This document shows positions 35,658 to 46,100 of a stretch of DNA of 64,000 bases, in pieces (position 1 is the first letter of the stretch; each line of letters starts with the position of its first letter). Both the position numbers and the translations under genes were made by a program. The stretch spans positions 9,715,873-9,779,872 of the forward strand of contig OX359250.1 of the NCBI GenBank assembly GCA_947179485.1, in the 5' to 3' direction. The notes under the pieces are model-generated. The model did not search any database and was not told the DNA's origin. It saw only the letters and a list, made by a program, of their open reading frames with translations. The stretch comes from Allacma fusca (Eukaryota > Arthropoda > Collembola > Symphypleona > Sminthuridae).

Positions 35658-36270
35658 ATGGCAAATAGTAATGTTTCAAAGAGAAGTAGGAAACAGTTGT
35701 TTCCAACCAATACAGACTTTGAACCTGAAATCATTTTCGAAATAGACCGAAATGAAAATCAGCGAGGAAGTTCGATACATCCTACGGTTGATGAGCCATT
35801 TCAAAAGATTATAGAGGCTGAGAGGCAAAGAAATGCTGCCAGAATGCGGAAATCTAGAGCTAACGAAACATCAACGCAGAGAAATGAACGACTTACAAAG
35901 GACGCTAAAAGGAAACGTGTTTCGAGAATTACAGAAACTAGAAGAAAGAGATATGAGACTTACGGAGCGTAGAACTGAAAGACAGAATTCTTTTTTGGAC
36001 AATGAGACACACGATGAACGTCGTGATAGGCTACGAGCCGCTACTACAAGTAGAATTCGAAACAATTGCCGGTTGTATAATGTTGCCGTTGAACATTTAG
36101 TTGAACATCAAGTTGACGAGCATAGCTGCGGTACACTTGCGAATAGTTGTGAGTTCTGCAGTGCAAAGTATTTTGCACTTGAGTTAAACACAACAAAAAA
36201 ATTCACTGCTTGCTGTAAGCAAGGCACTGTCATGTTAGAGAAGATTAAAGCACCCCCGAATTATTATTGA
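35658..36270 (+). pseudogene. Helitron Rep N-terminal region, frameshifted
   Basis: A basic N-terminal segment (MANSNVSKRSRKQL at 35658) is followed by an R/K/E-rich coil, and continues in a second frame at about 35900 through LEERDMRLTERRTER, then Cys-containing CEFCSAKYF and KAPPNYY. A shift near 36268 leads to the main Rep frame. The two shifts make this copy defective. Confidence 0.7.
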
Positions 36271-38780
36271 ATTTATTTACGAATTCTCATGATTATTCAA
36301 AAAACTTCTTTCAAAACATACGATGCTTTAATAATGCGCTAGCATTAGCATCAATGGGGGCAAAAATAGACTCACGGATGAATGACGGCCGTGGTCCATA
36401 TGTTTACAAAATTCATGGACAAGTTTATCATTCTGCATCTCCTTTACACCCAGTGCAAGGTGAATCTCCAAAATATGCCCAGCTATATATACTGGATCCC
36501 GAAGAGGCATTTAGAGCTCGAATGAGCGTTGACGCTAACAGGGACTGCAATCCAGATTTGATGAAATTATTGACTAACTTATTGTCAACAGTAAACAATT
36601 ATGCACGTGCTTACAAAATGATGTTTGAAGTAGAACGTGAAGAAAACAATAGAGCCTTGCTAGAGGGCGTAACTCCAAGAGAGATCACCATGTCTATTTG
36701 TACGAATAGAAATGATGACCAACGAAGATACAATGCTCCGCGTTTTAATGAAGTTGCAGTTGTATTCACCAACATTGACGGTGAACCACCGTTTGAACGA
36801 GACATAAGAGTCTACAGCCGAACAAATAACAAATGTATTCCAATACGTCAGGCAATACGGAATGAAGACGTAGACCCGATGGTATACCCAATATTATTTC
36901 CTTACGGTGATAAAGGTTGGAAAGTAGGAATAAATAAAAAGAATATTCCGTTTGGCAAGGTAATGAATGTTACACTTATGGAGTACTATTCCTACAGATT
37001 TTCAATTCGAGATGAGTTTAATCCATTTTTAATGGGTGGAAAATTAACTCAGCAAACAGCAGTTGACGCATACGCTAAAGCTGAAGCAAGTAGATTGCAA
37101 TGGATTCGAACGCATCAAAAAGACCTTCGCGTTGATTTGTACACAGGATTACTTGATCATATGGAAAATAGAGCAAATAGTGAAGGTATAAAAGCTGGAA
37201 AAGCTGTCATATTACCCAGTAGTTTCTTGGGAAGTCCAAGGAATATGCAGCAGTTATACAAGGATGCAATGGCAATCGTTAGAAAATATGGTAAACCGGA
37301 CTTATTTCTAACGATGACTACAAACCCAAAGTGGAAAGAAATCACTCAAAACTTACTTCCTGGACAAATTGCCAGTGATCGCCCTGATTTAGTTGCAAGG
37401 GTTTTCAACATGAAAGTTAATGAATTGTTGAAAGAAATTAAAAAGGATAATATTTTAGGTGTTGTAGTCGCCTATGTTTATACTATTGAGTATCAAAAAA
37501 GATCACTCCCGCACATTCACATGCTTATAATATTGCATGAAGACTACAAACCTAAATCAACAGAGATGATGGATAAATACGTCTCTGCAGAAATACCTGA
37601 TGGAGAAACTAATCCTCAGCTGTTCGTAAACGTTATGAAGCACATGATTCATGGTCCGTGCGGAAATCTTAATCCACGTTCTCCATGTATGGGTAACGAC
37701 AAATGTATAAAGAAATTTCCTAAGTCATTTAGTAACGATAATATTGCTAACAAGGACGGTTACCCTGTATACCGAAGAAGAGAAGGAACAACAATAATTG
37801 TGAATGATAAGCCAATCGATAATCGTTGGGTAGTACCCTATAATGCGTATTTGCTACTTAAGTTTAACTGTCACATTAATCTCGAAATTTGTGCGAGTGT
37901 GAACAGTATCAAATACTTATTTAAGTATGTATACAAAGGCTATGATTGCGCTAACATTGAAATTATCGATACTTTAAATGGTCAAGAATATTTAAATCAT
38001 GATGAAATTAAATCATTTTTGGATTCAAGATATGTTTGTGCACCAGAAGCATTGTGGAGATTGTTTGGATTTAAGATGCATGACAAATCCCATGCTATAA
38101 TCAGACTACAGGTGCATTTGGAGAATTTTCACAATGTGTACTTTAAAGATGGGGAAGAAGAAAACGCTTTTCAAAGAAAGACTGAAACTACTTTAACAGG
38201 TTACTTTCATTTAAATGAAAGGTGTCTACATGCAAGACAATTTTTGTACCCTGAAATACCAAATAATTTTGTGTTTTCCAAAAATAAGAAATGGGAACTT
38301 CGGCAACAGAATTATGATGGAGTCATAGCAAGAATGTACTCAGTAAGTCCTTCGGACCAGGAGAGATATTTTCTTAGAACGTTGTTGCTAATTATTCGTG
38401 GAGCTACAAGTTATGAAAACTTGCGAACTGTAAATGGTGTGACCTACAGCACATTTAAAGAAACAGCAAAAATACTGGGGTTGTTAGCGGATGACAGCGA
38501 GTGGGAGAAAGCTCTACAAGATGCAACAGTTTATGCAATGCCTTCCTCATTGCGACAACTATTCGCGTATATTTGTATATTTGGAAACCCTGGAAACGCT
38601 TTGCAACTTTGGGAAGGGTTTAAACTGGCATTGACAGAGGACTTTGTCAGAACATTAGACGTTCCCAAGTCAGAAAATGCCGCCTTGGCAGATATAGAAC
38701 AGGTACTTCTCCTTCATGGAAAAAATAATGAGCACTACTCATTGCCTAGACCTGTCAGAATAGAACAGAGTTTACTATAA
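36267..38780 (+). CDS. Helitron replication initiator (HUH/Y2), helicase core missing
   Basis: 837 codons in one frame. Residues 1-120 match the region preceding Helitron-like N domains (LYILDPEEAFRARM). PDLFLTMTTNPKW leads to the metal-binding HUH motif SLPHIHMLI near residue 415. KYLFKYVYKG near residue 550 holds the paired tyrosines that nick and join DNA in rolling-circle transposition. The C-terminal part (PSSLRQLFAYICIFGNP) is the lead-in to the helicase, but the frame stops before any Walker A motif. Rep chemistry may be intact while unwinding is lost. Confidence 0.88.
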   Translation: MNLFTNSHDYSKNFFQNIRCFNNALALASMGAKIDSRMNDGRGPYVYKIHGQVYHSASPLHPVQGESPKYAQLYILDPEEAFRARMSVDANRDCNPDLMKLLTNLLSTVNNYARAYKMMFEVEREENNRALLEGVTPREITMSICTNRNDDQRRYNAPRFNEVAVVFTNIDGEPPFERDIRVYSRTNNKCIPIRQAIRNEDVDPMVYPILFPYGDKGWKVGINKKNIPFGKVMNVTLMEYYSYRFSIRDEFNPFLMGGKLTQQTAVDAYAKAEASRLQWIRTHQKDLRVDLYTGLLDHMENRANSEGIKAGKAVILPSSFLGSPRNMQQLYKDAMAIVRKYGKPDLFLTMTTNPKWKEITQNLLPGQIASDRPDLVARVFNMKVNELLKEIKKDNILGVVVAYVYTIEYQKRSLPHIHMLIILHEDYKPKSTEMMDKYVSAEIPDGETNPQLFVNVMKHMIHGPCGNLNPRSPCMGNDKCIKKFPKSFSNDNIANKDGYPVYRRREGTTIIVNDKPIDNRWVVPYNAYLLLKFNCHINLEICASVNSIKYLFKYVYKGYDCANIEIIDTLNGQEYLNHDEIKSFLDSRYVCAPEALWRLFGFKMHDKSHAIIRLQVHLENFHNVYFKDGEEENAFQRKTETTLTGYFHLNERCLHARQFLYPEIPNNFVFSKNKKWELRQQNYDGVIARMYSVSPSDQERYFLRTLLLIIRGATSYENLRTVNGVTYSTFKETAKILGLLADDSEWEKALQDATVYAMPSSLRQLFAYICIFGNPGNALQLWEGFKLALTEDFVRTLDVPKSENAALADIEQVLLLHGKNNEHYSLPRPVRIEQSLL

Positions 38781-38806
38781 TAGAATCATGTTTAATAAAT
38801 AGCCGC

Positions 38807-39691
38807 ATGTGGCCATTATTCAAACAAATAAAGCTCACACAAAATATGAGGACTGAACCCGATCAGATAGTCTTTTCAAATTGGCTTTTGAAGCTGGGCA
38901 ATGGCGAGATTTTAAATTCTTTCGGTTTACCCGAGGATAAAGTTGACATACCTGACGAATTTATTTGCGTAGGATCATTGGTAGAAGAGATATTCGGTGC
39001 AAGTTTTAGTGCCTTGGATGCAGCTGAATTCACTAAAAGAGCAATTCTATGTTCTAAGAATGATGATACCATAAGGCTTAATGAAGATGTATTAGGTAGA
39101 TTAAATGGTGATCCAAAAACATACTATAGTATTGACAGTTTGGTGTCAGATGATGTACAAGAACAATTGAACTTTCCCCAGGAGTTTCTACATTCCCTTA
39201 CACCGACAGGAATGCCTCCACATAAACTTATTTTAAAAGTTGGAGCAATTATCATGCTTTTAAGAAATTTAAATACAAGGAAAGGGTTATGTAACGGTAC
39301 AAGGCTAATAGTTAAGAACTTGGCCAATAATGTCATTCATGCACAAATTCTGACAGGAAGTGCCCAAGGCGATATAGTATTCATACCTCGAATTGATTTG
39401 ATTCCGTCTGACCCGGACATTCCATTTACACTCAAAAGACGACAGTTTCCTGTAAGAGTCAGTTTTGTAATGACTATTAATAAAAGTCAGGGACAAACTT
39501 TTGATCGTTTGGGAATATATTTGCCGTCTCCCGTTTTTACACACGGTCAATTATATGTTGCATTTTCAAGAGCAACATCAGGCAGAAAAGTTAAAGTAAA
39601 AATAGTTGATACGGAACATCAAGGAAAACTACTAGGTAAAAACGAAACATTTACAACAAATGTTGTGTTTAAGGAAATTTTCAATCGATAA
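38807..39691 (+). pseudogene. Helitron Pif1-like helicase C-terminal fragment
   Basis: 294 codons encode the end of a Pif1-family helicase: LTQNMRTE, GAIIMLLRNLNTRKGLCNGT, and the motif V/VI region TINKSQGQTFDRLG with QLYVAFSRATS. Walker A and B are absent. Only 26 bp separate it from the Rep frame, so the helicase core was removed by an internal deletion. Confidence 0.88.
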
Positions 39692-39885
39692 GTTAACATT
39701 TGTATGTGTAAGCGGGACTAACTCCCAGCCGCGATCTACGGGTCAAACATGGGGCATGGGCAGGGCCTTGGTGGGAAGTTCCCAAGTGCGCTCAACCATG
39801 ATATTTTATTTGGATAAGTCTTAAATCTCATTATTCTCAAGCATATTCTAGCGTCTATGTAAGAGTAAAACCTATGAGTAATTTT

Positions 39886-39911
39886 CCCTGCTGAGCAGGG
39901 CTTTCTACTAG
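39886..39911 (+). other. Helitron 3' terminal hairpin and CTAG end
   Basis: A 7-bp stem with the sequence CCCTGCTGAGCAGGG lies 11 bases before the end, and the end is CTAG followed by T, as known for Helitron insertion between A and T. Confidence 0.85.
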
Positions 39912-40402
39912 TTTGAAGGATTGGATAGTGAAAGTGAAAGTGAAGGTAAGAATCAAATATTCGCGCGCTCTAGACACATTGACAACCATAGCGCTGCGCA
40001 GCTAGCTATTGCATGTAACCATTTACTGCCATCCCAAATTACATTTGCCTTGCTGAGCCAGCAATTGCTGGCTGTGCAGTGCTCGTATATACAATATACA
40101 CGTGTTTTTTTGGTATCAACCATTTTTACGAAGATGCTTTTTTACTGATTCGCAAAAATTAAAATTTTTAACTTTTGAAAAATTCGTTTTCGTAAAAAAC
40201 GCAAAGCATAGATATGCACTTACTCCCCCTGAAAAAAACATTTAATATATTAATATTATTCATATATATTTTTCTTAATAACATCGTTCATTATTGCTCT
40301 AATTCCTCCCTATCAAATGCAAATTTTTCGCTTCAAAAGCATCTTCAATTTGTTTTTTTAAACCTCATTTTTTATTCAACTGTTTTCAAAATTTGCTTGA
40401 CT
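39912..40402. other. No gene recognised
   Basis: AT-rich spacer between the Helitron end and a Penelope-like fragment. Confidence 0.5.
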
Positions 40403-40858
40403 TTATGAATCCATATTATAATATGGTCTGCCCGGATTATTTGGTTTATGAATTTTTGGGAGACAGTAAAACTTCTTACTAATCAGATTGATTGCTTCCC
40501 TTGGAAGTTGTCCATTACGAATCATTTCAGAAATTGTTTCCGTTACGATGTCTTGGCTTTCTGTTGTCGGTTCTTCTGTCAATGGAATGTAATACGCCTG
40601 GTCAGATAACTGTCGCATACATTCTTCAATATACAAATCCTTTCGCCAAACAACCGTGGCCCCACCTTTGTCGGCAGGTTTAATGACAATATCATCACGT
40701 GATTCCAGTGCTTTGATAGCGGTGGATTCTTCAATACTGATATTTGATTTTACTCTAAGGTTTGAACTCACTTTTGTATTAACAAGTGTTTTAACTTCTC
40801 CGATATAATGTCCAATGATGGGTACTATTTGACATATTGTGCTCAAGAATTCTAACAC
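40403..40858 (-). pseudogene. Penelope-like element reverse transcriptase fragment
   Basis: About 150 codons on the minus strand: ALESRDDIVIKPADKGGATV, VWRKDLYIEECMRQLSDQAY, and FYCLPKIHKPNNPGRP. DIVIKPADKGGA and LPKIHK are signatures of the early fingers region of Penelope-like reverse transcriptases. The frame ends right after GRP, so the catalytic palm and the GIY-YIG part are missing. Confidence 0.85.
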
Positions 40859-41174
40859 AATATAGATAAAATTGAATTATTGTTTTTTCATAAAAATGCT
40901 TCAACTTGCAACATGCTACGTTGTGATATAGTATGCACTACTATTTATTTCTAGACAATTTTTTAAACTCATAACATTTGATACGTATGTATATTCAGTA
41001 TCAAACTTCTTCGTTCAGCGAACGAAAACGAAACGTTTACGAAGACGTTTAACCTTACCATTCTGGATTTGACAAAAAGTGGACAAATTGGGTATTTTTA
41101 GCAATTTCCGAGCGTTTCCGACGGGCAGCCAATTATCGTGGTGCATTTTTAGCAAACCATCCCTTCAGCACCCG

Positions 41175-41370
41175 AATAATACCCGGGTACAAAAAATAGG
41201 TACTGGGGTATGGGTAAATATTTTGGGTACATTACGGGTACGGGTAAATTGTTGGTAAGGGACTACATTTTAGTTTCAGGTGTGGGTAGGGGTACTGAAA
41301 AAACTTACTCGGGTACGGGTATAGCTACATCCTTTTGTCGTGCACTTTTCTATACCCAGTCCGAACACTG
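41175..41370. repeat. GGGTACGGGT word element remnant
   Basis: GGGTACATTACGGGTACGGG-type words, ending at CCGAACACTG (reversed CAGTGTTCGG). Related to 30975-31229. No target duplication seen. Confidence 0.55.
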
Positions 41371-41515
41371 CTGGACTTGTTTAACGATCTATAATCCTTC
41401 TATTAATTATGTGAAGCTCCTTTCACAGATTTATCTTGGCATATTAGATATTAGATAATTCGGGAATAGTAGGCCCCATAAGGATAATCTTAACGACATC
41501 CCAATTAACAGTGTA

Positions 41516-41854
41516 GGTATCAATCTAACCTCTAATCCCGTTATCCCTGAAGTTACGTCGAACTTTTCTATTGATCCTCAGATAGACGCCCTATCCTTAG
41601 CAAATCATTTAAACTTGGGCGAGGTTAGTTCCCTCAAATGTCTTCTTTCCTTTTACAGAAATCCCTTTGCTTATTTTGATGATGAGCTCGGGTATACTCA
41701 TTTACTTGAGCATGACTTCGAACGTGAGGGCAAATCCCACTTTCAATCCCACCCTTATCATGTCTCTCCCTTAGAAAGTAAAGAATTCGATAGTCAAGTT
41801 AAAAAATTATTTAAGCAAAATGTACCTTTTCTTTTACTAGTCCTTCCTTATTAG
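41516..41854 (+). pseudogene. Ty3/gypsy-like pol fragment
   Basis: One frame reads DPQIDALSLANHLNLGEVSS, LLSFYRNPFAYFDDELGYTH, then a KSHFQSHPYHVSPLESKEFD segment and QVKKLFKQN. This is the linker-to-reverse transcriptase entry typical of Ty3/gypsy pol (paired polar strands, then PYxxxPxE and a QVxxLL helix). A frameshift follows and no catalytic motif remains. Confidence 0.55.
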
Positions 41855-42622
41855 CTCTTCGTATGGTTATAGATTTCGAGAACTAACTTAACTTGACTTT
41901 AAGTATGGTCTTTGGGCTATCGTGGATGTGGAAACCGGGTTTGTCCTTGATCTGCAACCATACACAAGAAAAAAAGGATGTGTTCGGGAAACTGAACAAG
42001 AGAAGCGTGTTGTGTTAGATTTTGAGGACGTGTTCATGGGTAACATTGACAAGATTTCTAAACTTATGCGTTATGTAAATAGAAACGTGTCTGCGGAAAA
42101 AAATTTTGTCTCTAAAGTTATGTGTACATTTACGAAATTAAAATTTAACCTTCCTTGGAACAATTAGACCGTCGAGAAAGGACATTCCGGATGGCCTCAG
42201 GGATATCAGAGGGATTCGGATTGGCGCTTCACGGTGCAATCCCGAATCAAGGTCCATGGTAACGCGTGTTGTCCCTAAAAACAAGGGTATTCATCATTTC
42301 ATCGGGTCACTACAGCCATGAAGACGGCGAAGTCAGTTCTGGTATTAACTTTTAAGAAATTAGGAAATATAATAACACCCTGTACGGGATGGACATGGTG
42401 GATGAGACTGGCTGCACGCAAAGTGTTGTTGGTGTGGTTTATTTGCTATGATCATCGGTATATGTGGTGGGAGTACTGCAAAAAGCAATGATGTATGGAT
42501 CAGTAAAATAACTTTCAACAATCTGTTGACCAGCAAATCATTATTTAATAACTGTGCCATTGGTCTATTTTCTAAGATCTTGTTATTATCTTTGACAAAA
42601 CAAGTAAATCGATCGAGCAAAT
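41855..42622. other. Decayed retroelement-like sequence, not identified
   Basis: Short open stretches on both strands (for example 41922-42167) may continue the gypsy-like remnant but carry no motif I can name. The 42360-42620 part is the left flank of the young BEL insertion. Confidence 0.3.
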
Positions 42623-42627
42623 GATTG

Positions 42628-42952
42628 TTTTTAGATGCACAGAGTCGTTGAAGTTAGAGTAGGAAGAGTGAATGCTTGGTTGCAATCAAAAATGAAAAGG
42701 CGCGCGTAGAAGCAAAACACAATACCTTTTATTTTAGAAGCAGTGAATTTTTGTAAATGCTTACAGAGTGACAGTTGAGGAGCTAGTGAAAATTAATTAC
42801 ATATTGGTATGCTAACCTATCAGTCAAGAGTTTAGGCTTAATTTTACTACCGAACTAAATCATAGGCTGAGGTAACTTATTCTAAGCTTTACTGAAAATA
42901 ATATTGGTAAGATAATAAACATCTGCAGCTATGACAACAATGCAGCTGAACA
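42628..42952 (-). repeat. 3' LTR of young BEL/Pao element
   Basis: In element orientation it starts TGTTCAGCTGC and ends GCATCTAAAAA; bounded by GATTG. Confidence 0.95.
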
Positions 42953-43149
42953 TTTTGCCCACCTGAAATGAATATTTCAACTACTGGTAAGTAATTCAAT
43001 ATTTGTTACTATTAATGTTTTGTAACTAATGACTAAGTAACCATGAGAAGGTAATTACAAGTAAGCAATATAAGATAAGATGTATGTACATGATCAACAA
43101 CAAAGGTACAAACAAAACGTGTTAGTTAGTTACAGTTAATCTTAAGTAA

Positions 43150-46100
43150 TTAGTTCTCAGAGTCATTGGGAATGGGAAGTAAACATAATTTGACAATCGG
43201 TCTCTTAATTATGCCTTCTGCAGTCTTTAGAGATGCCACTCGAACCAAACTATCCTTTCCTGGATGCAATTCAATCACTCGCCCCATTTTCCATTTCATA
43301 GGGGGCTGGCGCTCATCATTTATGAGAACGAGATCTCCAATGTCCAGATTGGTCTTAGTTGTCCACCATTTCGGGCGTTGTTGAAGACGGGTCAAATATT
43401 CTTTGCTCCAGCGCTTCCAAAAGGCTTGAACTAATTTTTGACGAAGTTGAAAACGAGTGAGAGAAGACATGGGAAGAGTAGCATAATCTGGTTCGGGTAT
43501 TGCAGTCAGAGCATCCCCAATAAGGAAATGTCCAGGAGTTAAGGGTTGCAGAATTTCCGGATCCGAAGATAATGCCGACATGGGTCTCGAGTTGAGGCAG
43601 GCCTCAATCTGTGTAAGTAGCGTGAGCATCTGCGGATAGTTCAATTTAGTATTTCCAATTACCCTTTTGAAATGGAACTTAATGGATTTAATTCCCGCCT
43701 CCCACAAACCACCAAAGTGAGGAGATCCCGGGGGATTGAAATGAAAGTTGATTTCTTTTTCAGAAAGAACGCTAGTGATTTGATCCAGATGTGCCTTAGC
43801 CTTCATGAACTTCAATTCCTTCTCCGCTCCAACAAAGTTCCGTCCGCAGTCCGTAAAAACATCGGTACATCTACCTCTACGACTAACAAATCTCATAAGG
43901 GCATCAATAAAAGCTGTGGTACTGAGAGACTCAACTAACTCTATGTGAATAGCCGTAGTCACCATGCAAACAAAAATAGCAATGTAGCATTTGGGAGAAT
44001 CGTGGCATCGAGTACTCCGTAACATAAATGGCCCTGAATAATCCACTCCAGTTTTGAGAAAAGGGCGACAGGGGATAACTCTAAACGAAGGTAGGTCCGC
44101 CATTCGCTGGTTTAGCATTTCAGCTTTATGACGAGTGCACACAATGCATTTTCTTATCCAAAATCCAATGATGTCTCGAGCTCCCATTATCCAATACTTG
44201 CGCTGGATAGTAGCTAACAATAACTGTGTTCCTGCGTGCAAATTGATTAAATGTTCTTGTCTAATAATTAATTCGGTCAATTTGTGTTTCTTTGGTAACA
44301 GGATGGGATGCATGATGTCTTGTGGAAGGTCAGCTCTAATTAACCGGCCGCCTACACGCATTAATCCTCGAGAATCAAGAAATGGACTCAGGGTAGCAAT
44401 CTTTCCCTTCAAAACTGAACCCACAGTAGAAAGTGACTTGAGCTCCTCTCCAAATGATTGAAGCTGTGCCACTCGAATTAACGCCAGTAACGAGAGTTTC
44501 ATTTCACCAGCTGTCGGAGGACCGGTGATTATACCTGCAATCCTTTTATTCTTACAATTAGCAACAAATCGGAAACAGTATACTGCGATTCGCATTAACT
44601 TATGTAGAGAGGAATATCGATACAATAGCGGATGTTCTTCGGTAGTGTTATGATGGACTGTAACACACTTTTTCTCTTCTGTCACAGAATTTTCATCGAA
44701 TGGCACTTGCGACTGACAGTAGGGATAATTATGCAGAAAACCGGGTCCATTCCACCAAAGTGGATGATGTTGAAGCAGAGCTGAATCAATTCCACGTGAT
44801 GCACAATCGGCAGGATTGTTGGTACCTGGTACGTGATGCCAATTGGAGTAAGGAACGACACTCTGAATTTCTGCAACACGATTTGCTACAAATGTTGCCC
44901 ACCGTTGAGGGCTGCTCCTAAGCCAGCTGAGAACAATTGTAGAATCCGTCCAGGCATGAATTTCCATTGGCTTCTTCTTTAAGCAATCATTAATGGACTC
45001 CAGTAAATGCACAAGAAGTACTGCACCATTAAGCTCAAGCCGTGGAAGAGAGATTTGTTTGATGGGAGCCACCTTTGACTTTGATGCAAGGATGTTAGTG
45101 CTGATCATATTGTTTTCTTCAATAACTCCAATATACACTACTGCCGAATAGGCCTTCTCAGAAGCGTCGGAGAATCCAAGTAGCATAAACTCTGATTGTT
45201 GTGGATAAATACATCGAGGGATACGAATAACCTCGAGTTGATGGAGACTGCTACGGTAACTAAACCATTGCTGTGCAAACTCATCAGTTATGTCATCATC
45301 CCAATCGCATTCCGTTTCCCATAATGATTGCAATAATATTTTAAATGTAATTGTAACAGGTGTGAGCCAACCCATTGGATCGTATATTTTCGCTACATCT
45401 GAAGCAATTGTTCGCTTGGTTACCTTAGTTCTAGATGGGGAAAGACTGACCTTATATTGAAACAAATCAGTTGTAGGATGCCATCTGATTCCTAAGGCCT
45501 TAATAGAGTCTGATTCATCAAAGGACAGTGGCACCTGAATTTCTCTCATGTCAGGAGAAACGGATTCGAGGATTTCGGAGTAACTAGATGACCATTTTCT
45601 CAGATCAAACCCCCCTCGTTTAAGCAATTCGATAGCATTCTTCTGCAACGAAAGAGCCTTAGGTAAGGTGAATTCTCCAGATACCAAATCATCCATGTAG
45701 ATATCATTTGCTGCGACCTTTGCGGCTACCGGCAAATTGTCTGCCTCATCTATGCATAGTTGTTGCAAAACACGCTTGGCCAAATAAGGAGCACATGATG
45801 TGCCATATGTAACTGTATTTAACCTGTAATGCTTTATAGGTACGTCTGAAGACTCTCTCCAAACGATTCTTTGAAAATCTCGGTGTGATTCAGCAACCTC
45901 TATCTGACGAAACATCTTGCAGATATCTGCCTTTAAAGGAATTTTGAAAAACCGGAACCGAATGAGTAGTTCAAAAATATCATCCTGAAGTTTCGGTCCT
46001 GTCATCAGTACGTCATTAAGGGACATCCTGTTTGACGATTTGGCAGATGCGTCGAAAACCACTCGCAACTTCGTAGTTGAACTATCTTCTTTGATGACTG

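Larger units (their letters stand above)
35658..39911 (+). mobile_element. Helitron, decayed, right end defined, left end not found
   Basis: Contains a Rep/HUH region, a Pif1-like helicase tail and a canonical 3' end: a short hairpin CCCTGCT-G-AGCAGGG (39886-39900), then CTTTCTACTAG ending in CTAG with T next. The left TC end could not be fixed; it may lie upstream of the 36-bp minisatellite. The start given is the first ATG of the coding part. Confidence 0.88.

Noticed and set aside
42360-42620. 86-codon minus-strand frame next to the young BEL element
   Set aside because: No recognisable motif; probably chance or decayed element sequence.
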